Below, piece after piece: positions 10,578 to 21,431 of a stretch of DNA of 64,000 nt (positions within the stretch are counted from its first letter, which is position 1; every line of letters begins with the position of its first letter). The DNA is from Neobacillus novalis NBRC 102450 (lineage in GTDB: Bacteria > Bacillota > Bacilli > Bacillales > Cytobacillaceae). The notes beneath the pieces are model-generated. The model saw nothing but the letters and a program-made list of their open reading frames with translations. It had not been told where the DNA came from and made no database searches. A program made the position numbers and the translations under genes. The DNA is taken from contig NZ_BCVP01000002.1 in the NCBI RefSeq assembly GCF_001591805.1, positions 1 through 64,000 on the forward strand, written 5' to 3'.

Positions 10578-10850
10578 TCAGTTCTCCTTCTCTATTAACT
10601 CAAGTAGTTCTTCATAAATAGAATCATTAATAGAAACCTCTAAATGATTAGACAAGGTGTTTCTTTTCTTGGCTAGTAAGACAGCTTCTTTTTCCTTAGA
10701 AAGGTATGCACCTCTGCCGGATTTTTTTCCGGTCAAATCGATGGATACGTCTCCCTCTTTGGAGCGAACGATGCGAACGAGTTCTTTTTTCGGTTTCATT
10801 TCACCGGTAGCCACACATTTGCGCATTGGAACTTTTTTTCTAGAGTTCAC
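10578..10850 (-). CDS. rnpM: RNase P modulator RnpM (YlxR)
   Basis: A 90-residue YlxR-family RNA-binding protein. In Bacillus the protein has been reported to bind RNase P RNA, hence the newer name RnpM. The conserved start [20 protein letters not shown] and the [10 protein letters not shown] motif are present. The start is placed at GTG 10850 (MNSRKKVP) because the GAGGTG ribosome site overlaps the GTG three codons upstream. It lies between nusA and rplGA. Confidence 0.92.
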   Translation of the reverse strand: MNSRKKVPMRKCVATGEMKPKKELVRIVRSKEGDVSIDLTGKKSGRGAYLSKEKEAVLLAKKRNTLSNHLEVSINDSIYEELLELIEKEN

Positions 10851-10866
10851 ACGTCTCACCTCAACT

Positions 10867-11988
10867 TTAATCTATATCTTCTTCGAAATCGAAATCAGTA
10901 TCAACCTGGTCATCAAAAAGCCTGATTGGTTCTTCATGCGGGTAAATTCCCATTTCACGCGCTTCCGTTTCTGATTTGATATCAATTTTCCAGCCAGTTA
11001 ATTTTGCCGCCAGCCGGGCGTTTTGACCACGTTTACCAATTGCCAGGGAAAGCTGATAATCCGGCACAACAACTGTGGTTGCTTTTTCGTTTTCAGTCAC
11101 AAAAACATCCAAAACCTTAGAAGGGCTGAGTGAGTTTGCGACAAAGACAACAGGGTCATCGGACCACTTAACGATATCGATTTTTTCACCCTTTAACTCA
11201 TTCACGACTGCCTGAACTCTTGTTCCCTTAGGACCGACACAAGAACCAACCGGATCTACTTCATTATTATCCGAGTGCACAGAAATCTTCGAGCGATCCC
11301 CGGCTTCACGGGCAACAGATTTAATTTCCACTGTTCCGTCGTATATCTCTGGGACCTCAATTTCGAATAAGCGTTTAAGGAGTCCCGGATGTGTCCGAGA
11401 AACGAATATTTGCGGGCCCTTGGTTGTTTTTTCAACTTTGGTAATAAATACCTTGATTCGGTCATGTGGCTTATAACGTTCATTTGGCATTTGTTCATTT
11501 GCAGGAAGTAACGCCTCAATTTTACCAAGGCTGACATAAATAAATTTAGAATCTAGCCGTTGAACAATACCAGTCATAATATCTTCTTCACGGTCGATAA
11601 ATTCTGAATAAATGATTCCTCTTTCTGCTTCTCTTACTCGCTGTGTGACGACCTGTTTAGCAGTTTGAGCTGCGATTCTGCCGAAATCCTTCGGAGTTAC
11701 TTCCATTTCAACAACATCTTCAACCTGGTAGTTTGGATTGACTTGCCTTGCATCCTCTAAAGATATTTCCAAACGTGGATCGAAAACCTGATCAACAACT
11801 TCTTTTCGCGCAAAAACGCGCATGGAACCTGTCTGTAAGTTTATGTCGACCCGTACATTCTGAGCCTGATTGAAATTACGGCGATATGCCGATACGAGTG
11901 CTGCCTCAATCGCTTCAATTAAAATCGTTCTGGAAATACCCTTTTCTCTTTCCAGTATTGTAAGAGCATCTAATAATTCGCTGCTCAT
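10867..11988 (-). CDS. nusA: Transcription elongation factor NusA
   Basis: A 373-residue NusA of the Firmicute type. It has an N-terminal RNA-polymerase-binding domain (about 1-130), an S1 domain (from about 135), and two KH domains (about 200-345, with GPKGTRVQ and GKRGQNARL). It ends in a short acidic tail without the AR repeats of E. coli NusA. It increases pausing and stimulates intrinsic terminators. In B. subtilis it limits its own expression through a leader terminator, and the corresponding hairpin is visible at 12593-12614. Confidence 0.97.
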   Translation of the reverse strand: MSSELLDALTILEREKGISRTILIEAIEAALVSAYRRNFNQAQNVRVDINLQTGSMRVFARKEVVDQVFDPRLEISLEDARQVNPNYQVEDVVEMEVTPKDFGRIAAQTAKQVVTQRVREAERGIIYSEFIDREEDIMTGIVQRLDSKFIYVSLGKIEALLPANEQMPNERYKPHDRIKVFITKVEKTTKGPQIFVSRTHPGLLKRLFEIEVPEIYDGTVEIKSVAREAGDRSKISVHSDNNEVDPVGSCVGPKGTRVQAVVNELKGEKIDIVKWSDDPVVFVANSLSPSKVLDVFVTENEKATTVVVPDYQLSLAIGKRGQNARLAAKLTGWKIDIKSETEAREMGIYPHEEPIRLFDDQVDTDFDFEEDID

Positions 11989-12023
11989 TTGCTTGTATCC
12001 CCCTAATCCTTTTCAATTTTTCT

Positions 12024-12494
12024 TCAAGAAAAAATAACGGCTAGTCGTGCATTTGCCACTTTTTCATATGGAATTTCAATAGACTTCTTACGGGTCTTGA
12101 TTTTGACCTCAATCTTCAATGTTTGTCCATTAAATTCCAGCAATGTCCCTTCAAAGTTTTTTTCACCATCAATTGGCTCATATGTTTTGATAACTACATT
12201 TTTGCCAATAGCCATTTGAAAATCTTTATCTTTTTTTAATGGGCGCTCTGCACCAGGTGAGGACACTTCAAGAAAATAATTATGGGGAATTGGATCGATT
12301 TCATCGAGTTTTTCGCTGAGCCGCTCACTGACTAGTCCGCAATCCTCAATATCCACACCGTTTTCTTTATCAATATATACACGAAGAAACCAGCTTTTCC
12401 CTTCTTTTACATATTCAATTTCAACCAATTCCAAGCCTAGCTCTTGAATAAGCGGTGCCGCAAGCTCTTCCACTACTTCCGTTACTTTGCTCAT
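12024..12494 (-). CDS. rimP: Ribosome maturation factor RimP
   Basis: A 156-residue RimP (YlxS) for 30S maturation. The open frame extends 50 codons upstream, but that part covers the leader hairpin and has no family similarity. The ATG at 12494 ([14 protein letters not shown]) follows a GGGGGG site and matches the normal N-terminus. The conserved [17 protein letters not shown] and [14 protein letters not shown] segments are present. First gene of the nusA-infB operon. Confidence 0.96.
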   Translation of the reverse strand: MSKVTEVVEELAAPLIQELGLELVEIEYVKEGKSWFLRVYIDKENGVDIEDCGLVSERLSEKLDEIDPIPHNYFLEVSSPGAERPLKKDKDFQMAIGKNVVIKTYEPIDGEKNFEGTLLEFNGQTLKIEVKIKTRKKSIEIPYEKVANARLAVIFS

Positions 12495-12579
12495 ACTAAT
12501 CCCCCCTTTTTCGATGTTTTTCACCCATATTTTATGTAGTTCACGGAAAGTTTTATTAAGTTCCACTAAAAAAATATTC

Positions 12580-12614
12580 GACAACAAGACGAAAGAGTGG
12601 GTTTCCCCACTCTT
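12580..12614 (-). terminator. Leader attenuator of the rimP-nusA operon
   Basis: The minus-strand leader forms a perfect 9-bp stem (AAGAGTGGG and its complement, 12606-12614 and 12593-12601) with a 4-base loop. The tail TTCGTCTTGTTG is a U-tract broken by G and C. It lies between the promoter and rimP. This is the form of a weak, NusA-dependent terminator. B. subtilis NusA is known to autoregulate by attenuation in this leader without an antiterminator. Confidence 0.75.
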
Positions 12615-12648
12615 AGATACGAGAGTATTTCTTAGTATTTCCAATTAA

Positions 12649-12677
12649 ACTATACCATAACCACTATTTTTATGCAA
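12649..12677 (-). promoter_or_regulatory. Sigma-A-type promoter of the rimP-nusA-infB operon
   Basis: On the minus strand TTGCAT (12672-12677), exactly 17 bases, then TATAGT (12649-12654). Transcription would start near 12642, giving a leader of about 150 bases that contains the attenuator hairpin. Confidence 0.75.
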
Positions 12678-12693
12678 ACCTAAACCAAAGCAA

Positions 12694-12721
12694 AGCGCCT
12701 CGTACAGGGAGGTATAGGGCG
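12694..12721 (-). terminator. Weak possible terminator of polC
   Basis: An imperfect hairpin CGCCCTATAC / GTACGAGGCG (minus strand) just after the polC stop, followed by CTTTGCTTTGG. It has one mismatch and two wobble pairs and only an interrupted U-tract. Confidence 0.4.
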
Positions 12722-12727
12722 ATTTGT

Positions 12728-15700
12728 TTAGAAAAGTGAAAGCTGGTTTTGCTCTGGAAGGGATTTTAGGCAGCCTTGTTTGTCCAAATATTCAAGAATG
12801 GTCTTGGATACCTTCCCTCTTTGCTGCAGGTCTTCTTTTGATAAAAATTCTCCCGCGCCCCTTGCCTTCACAATGTTAAAAGCAGCATTTGTTCCCAGTC
12901 CTGGAATAGAATTAAACGGAGGAATTAATGTCTTGCCTTCAATAATGAAATCTGACGCATCCGATTTATACAAATCGTAATTTTGGAAAACAAACCCTCT
13001 TTCGGTCATTTCAAGGGCCAATTCTAAAACTGTTAATAAGTTTTTCTCTTTATTTGAGGCTTCTAAACCCTTTGCATTTATTTCTTCTATTTTTGCGCGG
13101 ATGGCTTCTGACCCGCGCGACATTGCCTCGATGTCAAAATCCTCGGCACGGACAGTGAAATAGGCGGCATAATAAAGAAGCGGCAGATGAACCTTAAAAT
13201 AGGCAATTCGTACCGCCATTAAAACATAGGCAGCCGCATGCGCCTTAGGGAACATATATTTAATCTTTTTACAAGAATCAATATACCATTCCGGAACTTC
13301 ATTTTTTCGCATTTCCGCTTCCATCTCTTCACTTAAGCCTTTTCCTTTTCGGACTGATTCCATAATTTTAAAGGCAAACGACGGATCCAGTCCTTGATAT
13401 ATCAAGTAGACCATGATATCGTCCCGACAGCCAATTACTTCGCTCAAGTTACATGTTTGATTATGGATTAATTCTTGAGCATTTCCGAGCCATACATCTG
13501 TACCGTGTGAGAGCCCGGAGATTTGAACGAGTTCTGAAAATGTCGTTGGTTTTGTATCTTCAAGCATTTGTCTTACGAATCGAGTTCCAAATTCTGGTAT
13601 TCCTAGCGTACCCGTTTTACACATAATTTGCTGTTCTGTCACACCAAGCGATTCAGTGCCGCTAAAAATCTTCATAACTTCAGGGTCATCGGTTGGAATT
13701 GTTTTCGGGTCCATTCCGCTAAGGTCCTGGAGCATCCTGATAACCGTTGGATCGTCGTGACCAAGGATATCAAGCTTTAACACGTTATCATGGATGGAAT
13801 GGAAATCAAAATGGGTTGTTTTCCATTCAGATGTTCGATCATCTGCCGGGAATTGAATCGGTGAAAAATCATAAACATCCATATAATCAGGAATAACGAT
13901 GATGCCGCCAGGGTGCTGTCCTGTCGTTCTCTTTACCCCTGTACAGCCGGAAGCAAGCCGGTCCACTTCAGCGCCCCTTAATGTAAGATTATTATCCTGT
14001 TGATAGGCCTTTACATATCCAAAAGCTGTTTTATCGGCCACCGTTCCAATCGTACCGGCACGGAACACATTATCCTCACCAAACAGGACCTTTGTATAGT
14101 TATGGGCACGAGGCTGATACTCACCAGAGAAATTTAAATCGATATCCGGGACTTTATCCCCTTTAAAGCCAAGGAATGTTTCAAAGGGAATATCATGCCC
14201 GTCTTTTGTGTATTTGGAGCCGCACTCAGGGCAGTTTTTATCTGGCAAATCAAATCCAGATCCAACAGACCCATCATTAAAGAACTCAGAGTGCTTACAT
14301 TTAGGGCAAACATAATGTGGCGGCAATGGATTAACTTCCGTTATTTCTGTCATGGTGGCAACAAGGGATGAACCGACAGATCCCCTTGAACCTACAAGGT
14401 AGCCATCATCCAAGGATTTCTTTACAAGCTTGTGTGAAATCAAATAAATAACGGCAAAACCATGTCCAATGATACTCTTCAGTTCTTTCTCCAGGCGTGC
14501 CTCAACAATTTCTGGAAGTGGATCACCATAAATTTTCCGTGCCATTGCGTAACTCATTTCGCGCATTTCTTCATCGGCACCTTCAATTCGCGGTGTATAT
14601 AAATCATCTTTAATTGGTTTAATGTCATCAATCATATCGGCGATTTTATTCGTGTTGGTGACCACAATCTCTTTCGCCTTTTCACTCCCCAAAAACGAAA
14701 AGGCATCCAACATCTCATTGGTTGTCCTGAAGTGGACATCGGGTAGCTGATGGCGGTTCAGCGGGTTGGCGCCGCCTTGTGAGTTAACTAATATTTTTCG
14801 GTAGATTTTATCATTTTCATTTAGATAATGGACATTCCCCGTTGCCGCGACTGGAAGGCCTAATTTATCGCCAAGGTTTACAATCTTAGTAATGATATCT
14901 TCCATGGCCTTTTCATTGCGCACCAATTCCATTTCAATCAACGGAGCATTTACTTCTTTCGGCATAACCTCGATATAGTCATAAAATCGTGCTGCTGCCT
15001 CTACTTCCTCTGGGGATTTTTGCATCATTCCCTCAAACACTTCGCCTTTACTGCAGCCTGAGCCTACAAGGATGCCTTCTCTGTATTTTTGGAGAACCGA
15101 TCTTGGAATTCTTGGTACCCTGTAAAAATACTCAATATGAGAAATCGATACGAGTTTAAATAAGTTCTTTAATCCAACCTCAGTTTGCGCTAAAAGTGTG
15201 CAATGATAGGGGCGGGCGCGTTGATAGGCATTCCCTTTCCCCATGTTATTGTTAAATTCATCATGGTATTCAATCCCTTTTTCAAGGGCATCTTTCAGCA
15301 TTTTCAGAAGTAAATAACCCGTTGCTTCTGCATCATAAATGGCACGGTGATGCTGGGTTAAATCGATATCAAACTTCTTTGTCAGTGTATTTAAACGATG
15401 GTTCTTCATTTCCGGGTAGAGAAATCGACCTAACTCAAGTGTATCAATGACCGGATTTTTTGCCTTTTCAAAGCCGATTTTTTTATACCCAACATTGAGG
15501 AAGCCCATGTCAAAGGAAGCATTATGGGCAACTAGGACGGAATCACCTGTCCATTCACTAAAATTCCGTAGAACCTCTTCTATTTCTGGTGCAGACTGTA
15601 CCATATCATCGGTAATCCCCGTAAGGTTGATTGTTGTTGCAGATAAACGGTGATGCGGGTTCGCAAATGATTCAAAACGGTCAATGATTTCACCGTCATA

Positions 15701-17068
15701 AATCTTCACCGCCGCCAGTTCGATAATCGTATCGTATACGGCGGAAAGTCCTGTTGTTTCAACGTCAAAGACAACAAATGTATCTTCAGCTAATAAGCGG
15801 TTTTCGCTATTATAGGCAATTGGCACACCATCATCAACTAAATTCACTTCAACACCGTAAAGAATTTTTATATCATTTTTCTTACCGGCACCATATGCTT
15901 CTGGAAAGGATTGGGCACCAGCATGATCAGTAACCGCAATCGCTTTATGACCCCATTTTTTTGCTTGGGCAATCAGAGCACCTACAGGTGTTACAGCATC
16001 CATTTGACTCATCGGTGTATGAAGATGAAGTTCAACACGCTTTTCATTTTCGGGTGCTGTATCCTTACGTCCGGCAGGCTTTATTTCATTAATATCATTT
16101 CCAATCATCACGAGATCTCGGACAAAAGTATCGTTTTGGATACTTCCCCGAACCTTTACCCACATTCCTTTTTTAACATGCTGAAAAAGGGCTGCGTCCT
16201 CTTTATCTCTCGAAAACATTTTTACCATGATCGAGCTTGTGTAGTCGGTAATTTTGAAGGTAAGCAGTGACCGGCCGCTTCGGAGCTCGCGAATCTCGGC
16301 ATCAAATATATAACCTTCAACCGCTATTCTTCTTTCCTCATCCACAATATCTATTAGACTGCGGAATTCACTATTATCCTTAATGGTGAGTCCAATCGTG
16401 AGCGGACCTTGGAGACCCTCCCCAGAAGCCTTGTCCTTTTCAGCCTCTTTCTTCTGTAATTCAACCAATGCTTGAAGTCCTCGTTCTTGGTCTTCCTTTT
16501 GCTTGGCAAGTAAAAATTGTTGATATTCTTCGTTTTTTTCTGCATTGTTTATTTCCGTCTCTATCGATAAATTAGGAAATCCGTAAGATTGATAAATAGT
16601 AGTGATTGTCCCGCCATATTTCCGCTTTATCGTTTGCCCCTCTGTATCATTACGGACAGTGACAGTAAGCTTATTTCCGTTCACATCGGGGTGTTGTTCA
16701 TTAAGCAGCTTTAATAGTGGTGGAGCAATACCATCAATTTGCTGAATACAATTACTCCAATATTCTTGAATTAATTCTGGTGATATTGTTTGATTGGATA
16801 CTTGAATACTATATGAAATTGTTGCGATATTCGAAAATGTTCTCTCTAACTGAGTCGAAAACCGAAGATAAACATTGTAGGGAAGGATTTTTTCAAATAA
16901 AAATTGAAAATGCCATTTCCTTGCTTTCTTTTCAACTAATAATCTTTCTATTTGCGCGTTGTTGAAATGGACTACAATAGCATCCTCAACCAATTGCAGC
17001 TGCTGGAGCAAGAGTTGAAATCGCTCTTTATTCCCTAAGGCATGATCGCTCAAGCGTCTCTCTCCCAT
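12728..17068 (-). CDS. polC: DNA polymerase III alpha subunit PolC
   Basis: The replicative polymerase of Firmicutes, 1446 residues. Domain order: N-terminal domain, OB fold (about 235-330), PHP domain ([14 protein letters not shown]), an inserted 3'-5' exonuclease ([20 protein letters not shown]), a Cys4 zinc site (CPKC...CPEC), and the polymerase palm with [12 protein letters not shown]. It ends in the beta-clamp-binding tail QLSLF. The ATG at 17068 has no good ribosome site. A TTG at 17053 ([12 protein letters not shown]) is preceded by GGGAGAG with good spacing and is the likelier start. It stands alone between a terminator and the rimP promoter. Confidence 0.98.
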   Translation of the reverse strand: MGERRLSDHALGNKERFQLLLQQLQLVEDAIVVHFNNAQIERLLVEKKARKWHFQFLFEKILPYNVYLRFSTQLERTFSNIATISYSIQVSNQTISPELIQEYWSNCIQQIDGIAPPLLKLLNEQHPDVNGNKLTVTVRNDTEGQTIKRKYGGTITTIYQSYGFPNLSIETEINNAEKNEEYQQFLLAKQKEDQERGLQALVELQKKEAEKDKASGEGLQGPLTIGLTIKDNSEFRSLIDIVDEERRIAVEGYIFDAEIRELRSGRSLLTFKITDYTSSIMVKMFSRDKEDAALFQHVKKGMWVKVRGSIQNDTFVRDLVMIGNDINEIKPAGRKDTAPENEKRVELHLHTPMSQMDAVTPVGALIAQAKKWGHKAIAVTDHAGAQSFPEAYGAGKKNDIKILYGVEVNLVDDGVPIAYNSENRLLAEDTFVVFDVETTGLSAVYDTIIELAAVKIYDGEIIDRFESFANPHHRLSATTINLTGITDDMVQSAPEIEEVLRNFSEWTGDSVLVAHNASFDMGFLNVGYKKIGFEKAKNPVIDTLELGRFLYPEMKNHRLNTLTKKFDIDLTQHHRAIYDAEATGYLLLKMLKDALEKGIEYHDEFNNNMGKGNAYQRARPYHCTLLAQTEVGLKNLFKLVSISHIEYFYRVPRIPRSVLQKYREGILVGSGCSKGEVFEGMMQKSPEEVEAAARFYDYIEVMPKEVNAPLIEMELVRNEKAMEDIITKIVNLGDKLGLPVAATGNVHYLNENDKIYRKILVNSQGGANPLNRHQLPDVHFRTTNEMLDAFSFLGSEKAKEIVVTNTNKIADMIDDIKPIKDDLYTPRIEGADEEMREMSYAMARKIYGDPLPEIVEARLEKELKSIIGHGFAVIYLISHKLVKKSLDDGYLVGSRGSVGSSLVATMTEITEVNPLPPHYVCPKCKHSEFFNDGSVGSGFDLPDKNCPECGSKYTKDGHDIPFETFLGFKGDKVPDIDLNFSGEYQPRAHNYTKVLFGEDNVFRAGTIGTVADKTAFGYVKAYQQDNNLTLRGAEVDRLASGCTGVKRTTGQHPGGIIVIPDYMDVYDFSPIQFPADDRTSEWKTTHFDFHSIHDNVLKLDILGHDDPTVIRMLQDLSGMDPKTIPTDDPEVMKIFSGTESLGVTEQQIMCKTGTLGIPEFGTRFVRQMLEDTKPTTFSELVQISGLSHGTDVWLGNAQELIHNQTCNLSEVIGCRDDIMVYLIYQGLDPSFAFKIMESVRKGKGLSEEMEAEMRKNEVPEWYIDSCKKIKYMFPKAHAAAYVLMAVRIAYFKVHLPLLYYAAYFTVRAEDFDIEAMSRGSEAIRAKIEEINAKGLEASNKEKNLLTVLELALEMTERGFVFQNYDLYKSDASDFIIEGKTLIPPFNSIPGLGTNAAFNIVKARGAGEFLSKEDLQQRGKVSKTILEYLDKQGCLKSLPEQNQLSLF

Positions 17069-17107
17069 CTATTAAAAAATCACTTATTTTCTCTATGTCA
17101 AAACATT

Positions 17108-17116
17108 ATTATATCA
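17108..17116 (-). promoter_or_regulatory. Extended -10 promoter candidate for polC
   Basis: On the minus strand TG-A-TATAAT (17108-17116) is a perfect extended -10 element without a matching -35 box. It would give a leader of about 30-45 bases. A TTGACA about 20 bases further downstream has no good -10 partner. The terminator after rasP makes a separate polC promoter necessary. Confidence 0.5.
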
Positions 17117-17182
17117 TATGATACATGATGATTCGGGTTTATTCGACAGAAAACTTCATCCATATTTCTTCTTTCATGAAAA

Positions 17183-17213
17183 AATAAATAAGGGACCGTT
17201 TTCACGGCCCCTT
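17183..17213 (-). terminator. Terminator of the uppS-rasP operon
   Basis: Minus-strand hairpin AAGGGGCCGT-GAAA-ACGGTCCCTT (one G-U pair) at 17190-17213, followed by TATTTATTTTTTC. It begins seven bases after the rasP stop codon. Confidence 0.85.
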
Positions 17214-17219
17214 ACGTTA

Positions 17220-18479
17220 TTACAAGAAAAATCTTTGTATATCATTCCAGGTAACAACAAGCATCAGCAGCATAAGGAGGGCGAATCCGATAAAGTGAAC
17301 CATTCCTTCCTTTTGACGGTCAATTGGTTTCCCTCTCACAGCTTCAACAGCAAAGAACATCAATCTGCCACCGTCGAGCGCGGGAATTGGTAAGAGGTTC
17401 ATTATCCCAAGGTTAATGCTTAAAATCCCTGCCCACTTCATTAAATAATAAATTCCTGATTTGGCTACCTCAGCAGTTGAATTGTAAATACCAACAGGAC
17501 CTGAAAGCGCATCAATAGAAAATTGGCCCGTAACAAGCTTTCCAACCATCACAAATATTTGTGTTGTCCAGAAATAGGTTTCAGTGAACCCGGATTTAAC
17601 AGCTTGCACCGGAGATTTTTCGACGGGGCTGTAAACACCGATGATTCCCATTTTCTTGCCTTCAACTGTCTTTTCAAGCGGCGTGACGGGAATCTCCCTT
17701 TCGTTACTATCACGAATGACTGTGAAATCAAGTTTTTTATTTGGATTTTTTCGGATCATCTGGACGACATCTTCCCAGCTTGAAATTTCTGAGCCATTAA
17801 TACTCTGGACGACATCACCTTGTTTAAGACCTGCAGTTTTGGCAGCACCATCAGGGGTTATTTCGCCCAATTTTGGTTCATTCGAAGGCACCCCCTGCAG
17901 TAAAGCGATGATAATAAACAAAAAGAAGGCAAGGACAAAGTTCATCATCGGACCAGCAAAAATCGCCAAGAATCTTTGCCATAATGTTTTTGAACCAAAT
18001 TGCCGGTCAATTGGGGCAATTTGTGATTCCACTCCATTTTCGACGATAACCGCCTGTGGATGAATGGAAAATGTTCGTAAGCTTTCATTTTCATCTTCAG
18101 GGAAACCCTTAATGACTAAATCCCGTTCAATATCTGCATACTCCACTTCAACGATCCGGCAATTAGGGAACTTTTCTTTATTATTAAGGATTATTTTGTC
18201 TACATTTTCTTCCTTGTCAAACATAAGACCAATCCGGTATCCCGGCTTAATTTCTACCATTTCTGGATCTTCGCCCGCCATACGGACAAATCCGCCAATT
18301 GGCAATAATCGAATCGTATAGGTTGTTTCTCCTTTTTTATGTGTGAACACTTTCGGACCCATACCGATTGCAAATTCGCGGCAGAGGATCCCTGCCCGTT
18401 TTGCGAAAATAAAATGACCTAATTCATGAAAGAAGACGAGTGCGCCAAAAATGACAATAAAGGCTATAACTGTACTCAA
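17220..18479 (-). CDS. rseP: Site-2 intramembrane protease RasP (RseP)
   Basis: A 419-residue zinc metalloprotease of family M50. The active-site motif HELGH is at residues 18-22 in the first membrane segment. A PDZ domain lies in the middle (about 190-270). The second active-site motif NLLPIPALDGG is followed by the last membrane helices. The start is placed at TTG 18479 (MSTVIAF), which has AAGGTGG at proper spacing. An in-frame GTG four codons upstream overlaps that site. In Bacillus RasP cleaves anti-sigma factors such as RsiW and signal-peptide remnants, and FtsL. Confidence 0.96.
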   Translation of the reverse strand: MSTVIAFIVIFGALVFFHELGHFIFAKRAGILCREFAIGMGPKVFTHKKGETTYTIRLLPIGGFVRMAGEDPEMVEIKPGYRIGLMFDKEENVDKIILNNKEKFPNCRIVEVEYADIERDLVIKGFPEDENESLRTFSIHPQAVIVENGVESQIAPIDRQFGSKTLWQRFLAIFAGPMMNFVLAFFLFIIIALLQGVPSNEPKLGEITPDGAAKTAGLKQGDVVQSINGSEISSWEDVVQMIRKNPNKKLDFTVIRDSNEREIPVTPLEKTVEGKKMGIIGVYSPVEKSPVQAVKSGFTETYFWTTQIFVMVGKLVTGQFSIDALSGPVGIYNSTAEVAKSGIYYLMKWAGILSINLGIMNLLPIPALDGGRLMFFAVEAVRGKPIDRQKEGMVHFIGFALLMLLMLVVTWNDIQRFFL

Positions 18480-18496
18480 ATATAAAACCACCTTTT

Positions 18497-19639
18497 TTAT
18501 AGAAGTGAAGTAACATACTGCCTCGTTTCCTTATCTACCTCTTGGATTACTGCTAAACTTGGGTGCGCAATGGTTTGATGATTGCTTAATGCCTTCTCAA
18601 TCAAATCTTCAATTTGTAAGAAACGAATCTTCCCTTCTAAAAATGCTGCGACTGCTGCTTCGTTGGCAGCATTCAAAACAGTTGGCAGCGTTCCACCTTC
18701 TTTACCAGCAATATAAGCAAAATGAAGGCAGCGGAACCTCTCAACATCCATTTCTTGAAAATTAAGTTTGCCAATTTGTGCCAAATCCAACCGGTTGGCG
18801 GACAAACGCGGAAGTCGATCCGGGTATGTAAGTGCATATTGAATCGGCACTTTCATATCAGGTGTTCCTAGTTGAGCCATGATACTGCTGTCATGGAATT
18901 CAACCATTGAGTGGATGATACTCTCTTTATGGAGCAGTACATCAATTTTTTCATAAGGTATTTGAAACAGCCAGTGTGCCTCAATTACTTCCAATCCTTT
19001 GTTCATCATGGTTGCGGAATCGATCGTGATTTTCGCCCCCATTGACCAATTCGGATGGTTTAACGCTTCTTGGACTGTTACATGTTCTAATTCTTTCCGG
19101 GAGCGATCACGAAAGCTGCCCCCTGAAGCAGTTAAAATTAATCTCTCAATATTTTTCTCTTTTTCTCCTTGTAAGGCCTGAAAAATAGCGGAATGCTCGC
19201 TATCAACTGGAAGCAGCGAAACATTATTTCTTTTGGCAGCATCCATAACCAAATGGCCTGCCGTAACAAGTGTTTCTTTATTTGCTATTGCAATTGTTTT
19301 TCCGCATTCAATTGCCTGTAATGTGGGATTTAAACCAACACTGCCCAGAACGGCATTTACAAGAATATCTGCTTTTTCATAAACCGCAATTTCAATTAGT
19401 CCTTCATTACCATATGTTAATTTTATATGTGGGAATTCTGCTTTTAATGTATTACAGTCATGATAATCTTGTACAGAAACAAGCTCGGGCTGAAATTCTA
19501 CAATTATTTTTCGAGCCATGTCTATATTTTTACCTACCGAAATGGCCGCTAATTTAAATTCTGTTGGATGCTCGCGAATAACATCCAATGTCTGGGTGCC
19601 AATCGACCCTGTTGCTCCCATTAAACTAATAATTTTCAC
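18497..19639 (-). CDS. dxr: 1-deoxy-D-xylulose 5-phosphate reductoisomerase
   Basis: The 380-residue second enzyme of the MEP isoprenoid pathway, making 2-C-methylerythritol 4-phosphate with NADPH. The NADPH-binding GATGSIG is at the N-terminus. The metal-binding region [11 protein letters not shown], the [19 protein letters not shown] segment and the C-terminal domain are intact. The start is placed at GTG 19639 ([11 protein letters not shown]). The ATG three codons upstream lies one base from the AGGAG site, too close to be used. It supplies precursors for UppS encoded two genes upstream. Confidence 0.96.
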   Translation of the reverse strand: MKIISLMGATGSIGTQTLDVIREHPTEFKLAAISVGKNIDMARKIIVEFQPELVSVQDYHDCNTLKAEFPHIKLTYGNEGLIEIAVYEKADILVNAVLGSVGLNPTLQAIECGKTIAIANKETLVTAGHLVMDAAKRNNVSLLPVDSEHSAIFQALQGEKEKNIERLILTASGGSFRDRSRKELEHVTVQEALNHPNWSMGAKITIDSATMMNKGLEVIEAHWLFQIPYEKIDVLLHKESIIHSMVEFHDSSIMAQLGTPDMKVPIQYALTYPDRLPRLSANRLDLAQIGKLNFQEMDVERFRCLHFAYIAGKEGGTLPTVLNAANEAAVAAFLEGKIRFLQIEDLIEKALSNHQTIAHPSLAVIQEVDKETRQYVTSLL

Positions 19640-19677
19640 TGATTTCATCTCCTAAAAAGTAAAGCACATCCGCTTCA

Positions 19678-20460
19678 TCACCACAGGTGGAAAAAGTGTA
19701 ATAATGGCCAAACAAATAATAAACTGTCAAAGCGATCAAGAATGCCGCCATGTCCCGGTAATATGTTTCCAGAATCTTTTACGTTAAAGTGTCGCTTAAA
19801 TGCCGATTCGACTAGATCACCAATTTGTCCGAAAACAGAAAGCACGATTGTTATTCCGATTATCGAACCTTTAATATCCGTGAATAATACAAATAAAACC
19901 CCTACAATGACTGCACAAACGACACCGCCGATAGATCCTTCAACCGTCTTGTTAGGACTGATTTCCGGCCAAAGCTTCCTCTTACCCAATGCTTTCCCGA
20001 TAAAGTAAGCCCCGGAATCCGTCGCCCAAATCATAAATAAGGAATATAAAATATAGACAAGTCCACCATCCACCCTTGTTTCAAAGAAAAAGTAAAAGCC
20101 AAGGCCTACATAAAGGGCAGAAAGGATGGAGAATGAAACGTCTTCAAATGTAAAACGATTCTTTGTTATGACTGTAAATGCTAATAATAAAAGAATGAAC
20201 ACAATACACAGCTCTGTCTTTGAATAATAGAAAGTATCTAGGACATTCATATATTTCTCAGGGAAAAGCAAAGCCCATAGAAATAAGACTGATAATAATC
20301 CGTGACCTGAAAAGATGTTTAGGTTTTTCATTTTATATAACTCATACAAGCCTATAGTCGCTAAAAAATACGTTAATAGCAAAAGAGGAAGTCCACTATA
20401 ATATACAATCGGCAAAAATAATGCCGCGGCAACGACTGCTGTTATGATTCTTTGCTTCAT
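19678..20460 (-). CDS. cdsA: Phosphatidate cytidylyltransferase
   Basis: A 260-residue polytopic membrane enzyme that makes CDP-diacylglycerol from phosphatidate and CTP. It has about eight hydrophobic segments. The signature region DSGAYFIGKALGKRKLWPEISPNKTVEGSIGG is complete, though not quoted here beyond its key residues S-P-N-K-T-x-E-G. It lies between uppS and dxr, as in B. subtilis. Confidence 0.96.
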   Translation of the reverse strand: MKQRIITAVVAAALFLPIVYYSGLPLLLLTYFLATIGLYELYKMKNLNIFSGHGLLSVLFLWALLFPEKYMNVLDTFYYSKTELCIVFILLLLAFTVITKNRFTFEDVSFSILSALYVGLGFYFFFETRVDGGLVYILYSLFMIWATDSGAYFIGKALGKRKLWPEISPNKTVEGSIGGVVCAVIVGVLFVLFTDIKGSIIGITIVLSVFGQIGDLVESAFKRHFNVKDSGNILPGHGGILDRFDSLLFVWPLLHFFHLW

Positions 20461-20487
20461 CTACTAGTTCAACACCTTTTTTTGTTC

Positions 20488-21264
20488 TTATAAACCGCCA
20501 AACCGACGCTGGCGATTTTGGAAGGTTTCTATTGCTTCCAGCAAATGCTCCTCACTAAAATCAGGCCATAACACATCTGTAAACCAAAGTTCGGAGTAAG
20601 CCAATTGCCAGAGCATAAAGTTGCTCAAACGTATTTCGCCGCTAGTCCGGATTAATAGGTCCGGATCAGCAAAATTTGCTGTCATCATGTAGGATGAGAA
20701 GTTTTTCTCGTCTAGTTCTGTTTCCTTCAGTGTACCATTATTGTAATCATTTAAGACTTGCTTAACGGCATCGAGAATTTCCGATCTGCTTCCATAATTC
20801 AAGGCAAAGTTTAAGACTAGTCCATTATTATGTTTTGTTTCTTCTATAGCTTTTTCAATTGCATGCAGTGTATGTACGGGAAGCTGATTTTTATATCCCA
20901 TCATTTTCACTTGAACATTATTCTCAACTAATTCAGGAAGAAATGTACCTAAAAATTCTTCTGGCAGCCTCATGATATATTCCACTTCATTTTTTGGACG
21001 TTTCCAGTTTTCAGTCGAAAAAGCATATAATGTCAGCGTTTTGATTCCAAGCCTATTTGCCAGCATCGTCGTTTTTCGAACAACTTTCATGCCTTCATGA
21101 TGGCCGGCAATCCGTGGCAATGCCCGTTTCTTTGCCCACCGTCCGTTGCCATCCATAATAATCGCCACATGATTAGGAACAGGCATTTTTTTTATTTCTT
21201 CTATTTTATCTCGGAGTGTGGAAGAATCTTTTTGGTTCTTCCTAAGCCAAAATTTTTTAAACAT
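20488..21264 (-). CDS. uppS: Undecaprenyl diphosphate synthase
   Basis: A 258-residue cis-prenyltransferase that makes the C55 lipid carrier for cell-wall synthesis. The catalytic MDGNGRWAKKR motif, the RIAGHHEGM motif and the late RTSGEIRLSNFMLWQ and YSELWFTDVLWPDF motifs are intact. The start is placed at ATG 21264 (MFKKFW), seven bases after GAGGAG. The TTG five codons upstream overlaps that site. First gene of the uppS-cdsA-dxr-rasP unit. Confidence 0.96.
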   Translation of the reverse strand: MFKKFWLRKNQKDSSTLRDKIEEIKKMPVPNHVAIIMDGNGRWAKKRALPRIAGHHEGMKVVRKTTMLANRLGIKTLTLYAFSTENWKRPKNEVEYIMRLPEEFLGTFLPELVENNVQVKMMGYKNQLPVHTLHAIEKAIEETKHNNGLVLNFALNYGSRSEILDAVKQVLNDYNNGTLKETELDEKNFSSYMMTANFADPDLLIRTSGEIRLSNFMLWQLAYSELWFTDVLWPDFSEEHLLEAIETFQNRQRRFGGL

Positions 21265-21431
21265 AACATTGCTCCTCAATTAGTTAATCATTTCCTCCGA
21301 TAATAAATCAGTTCCATCGAACCCCGTCTATTGTTATGTAAAGGAATGTCAGGGTAGCATGCTCTTATCATACCAAAAAAGCTAGAAGATATCTCTACTA
21401 AATAACTTATGTAAATTTAAAGAAATGAAGA

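Noticed and set aside
12495..12644. N-terminal extension of RimP by 50 residues
   Set aside because: The extension spans the attenuator hairpin and lacks family similarity; the internal ATG has a strong ribosome site and gives the normal length.
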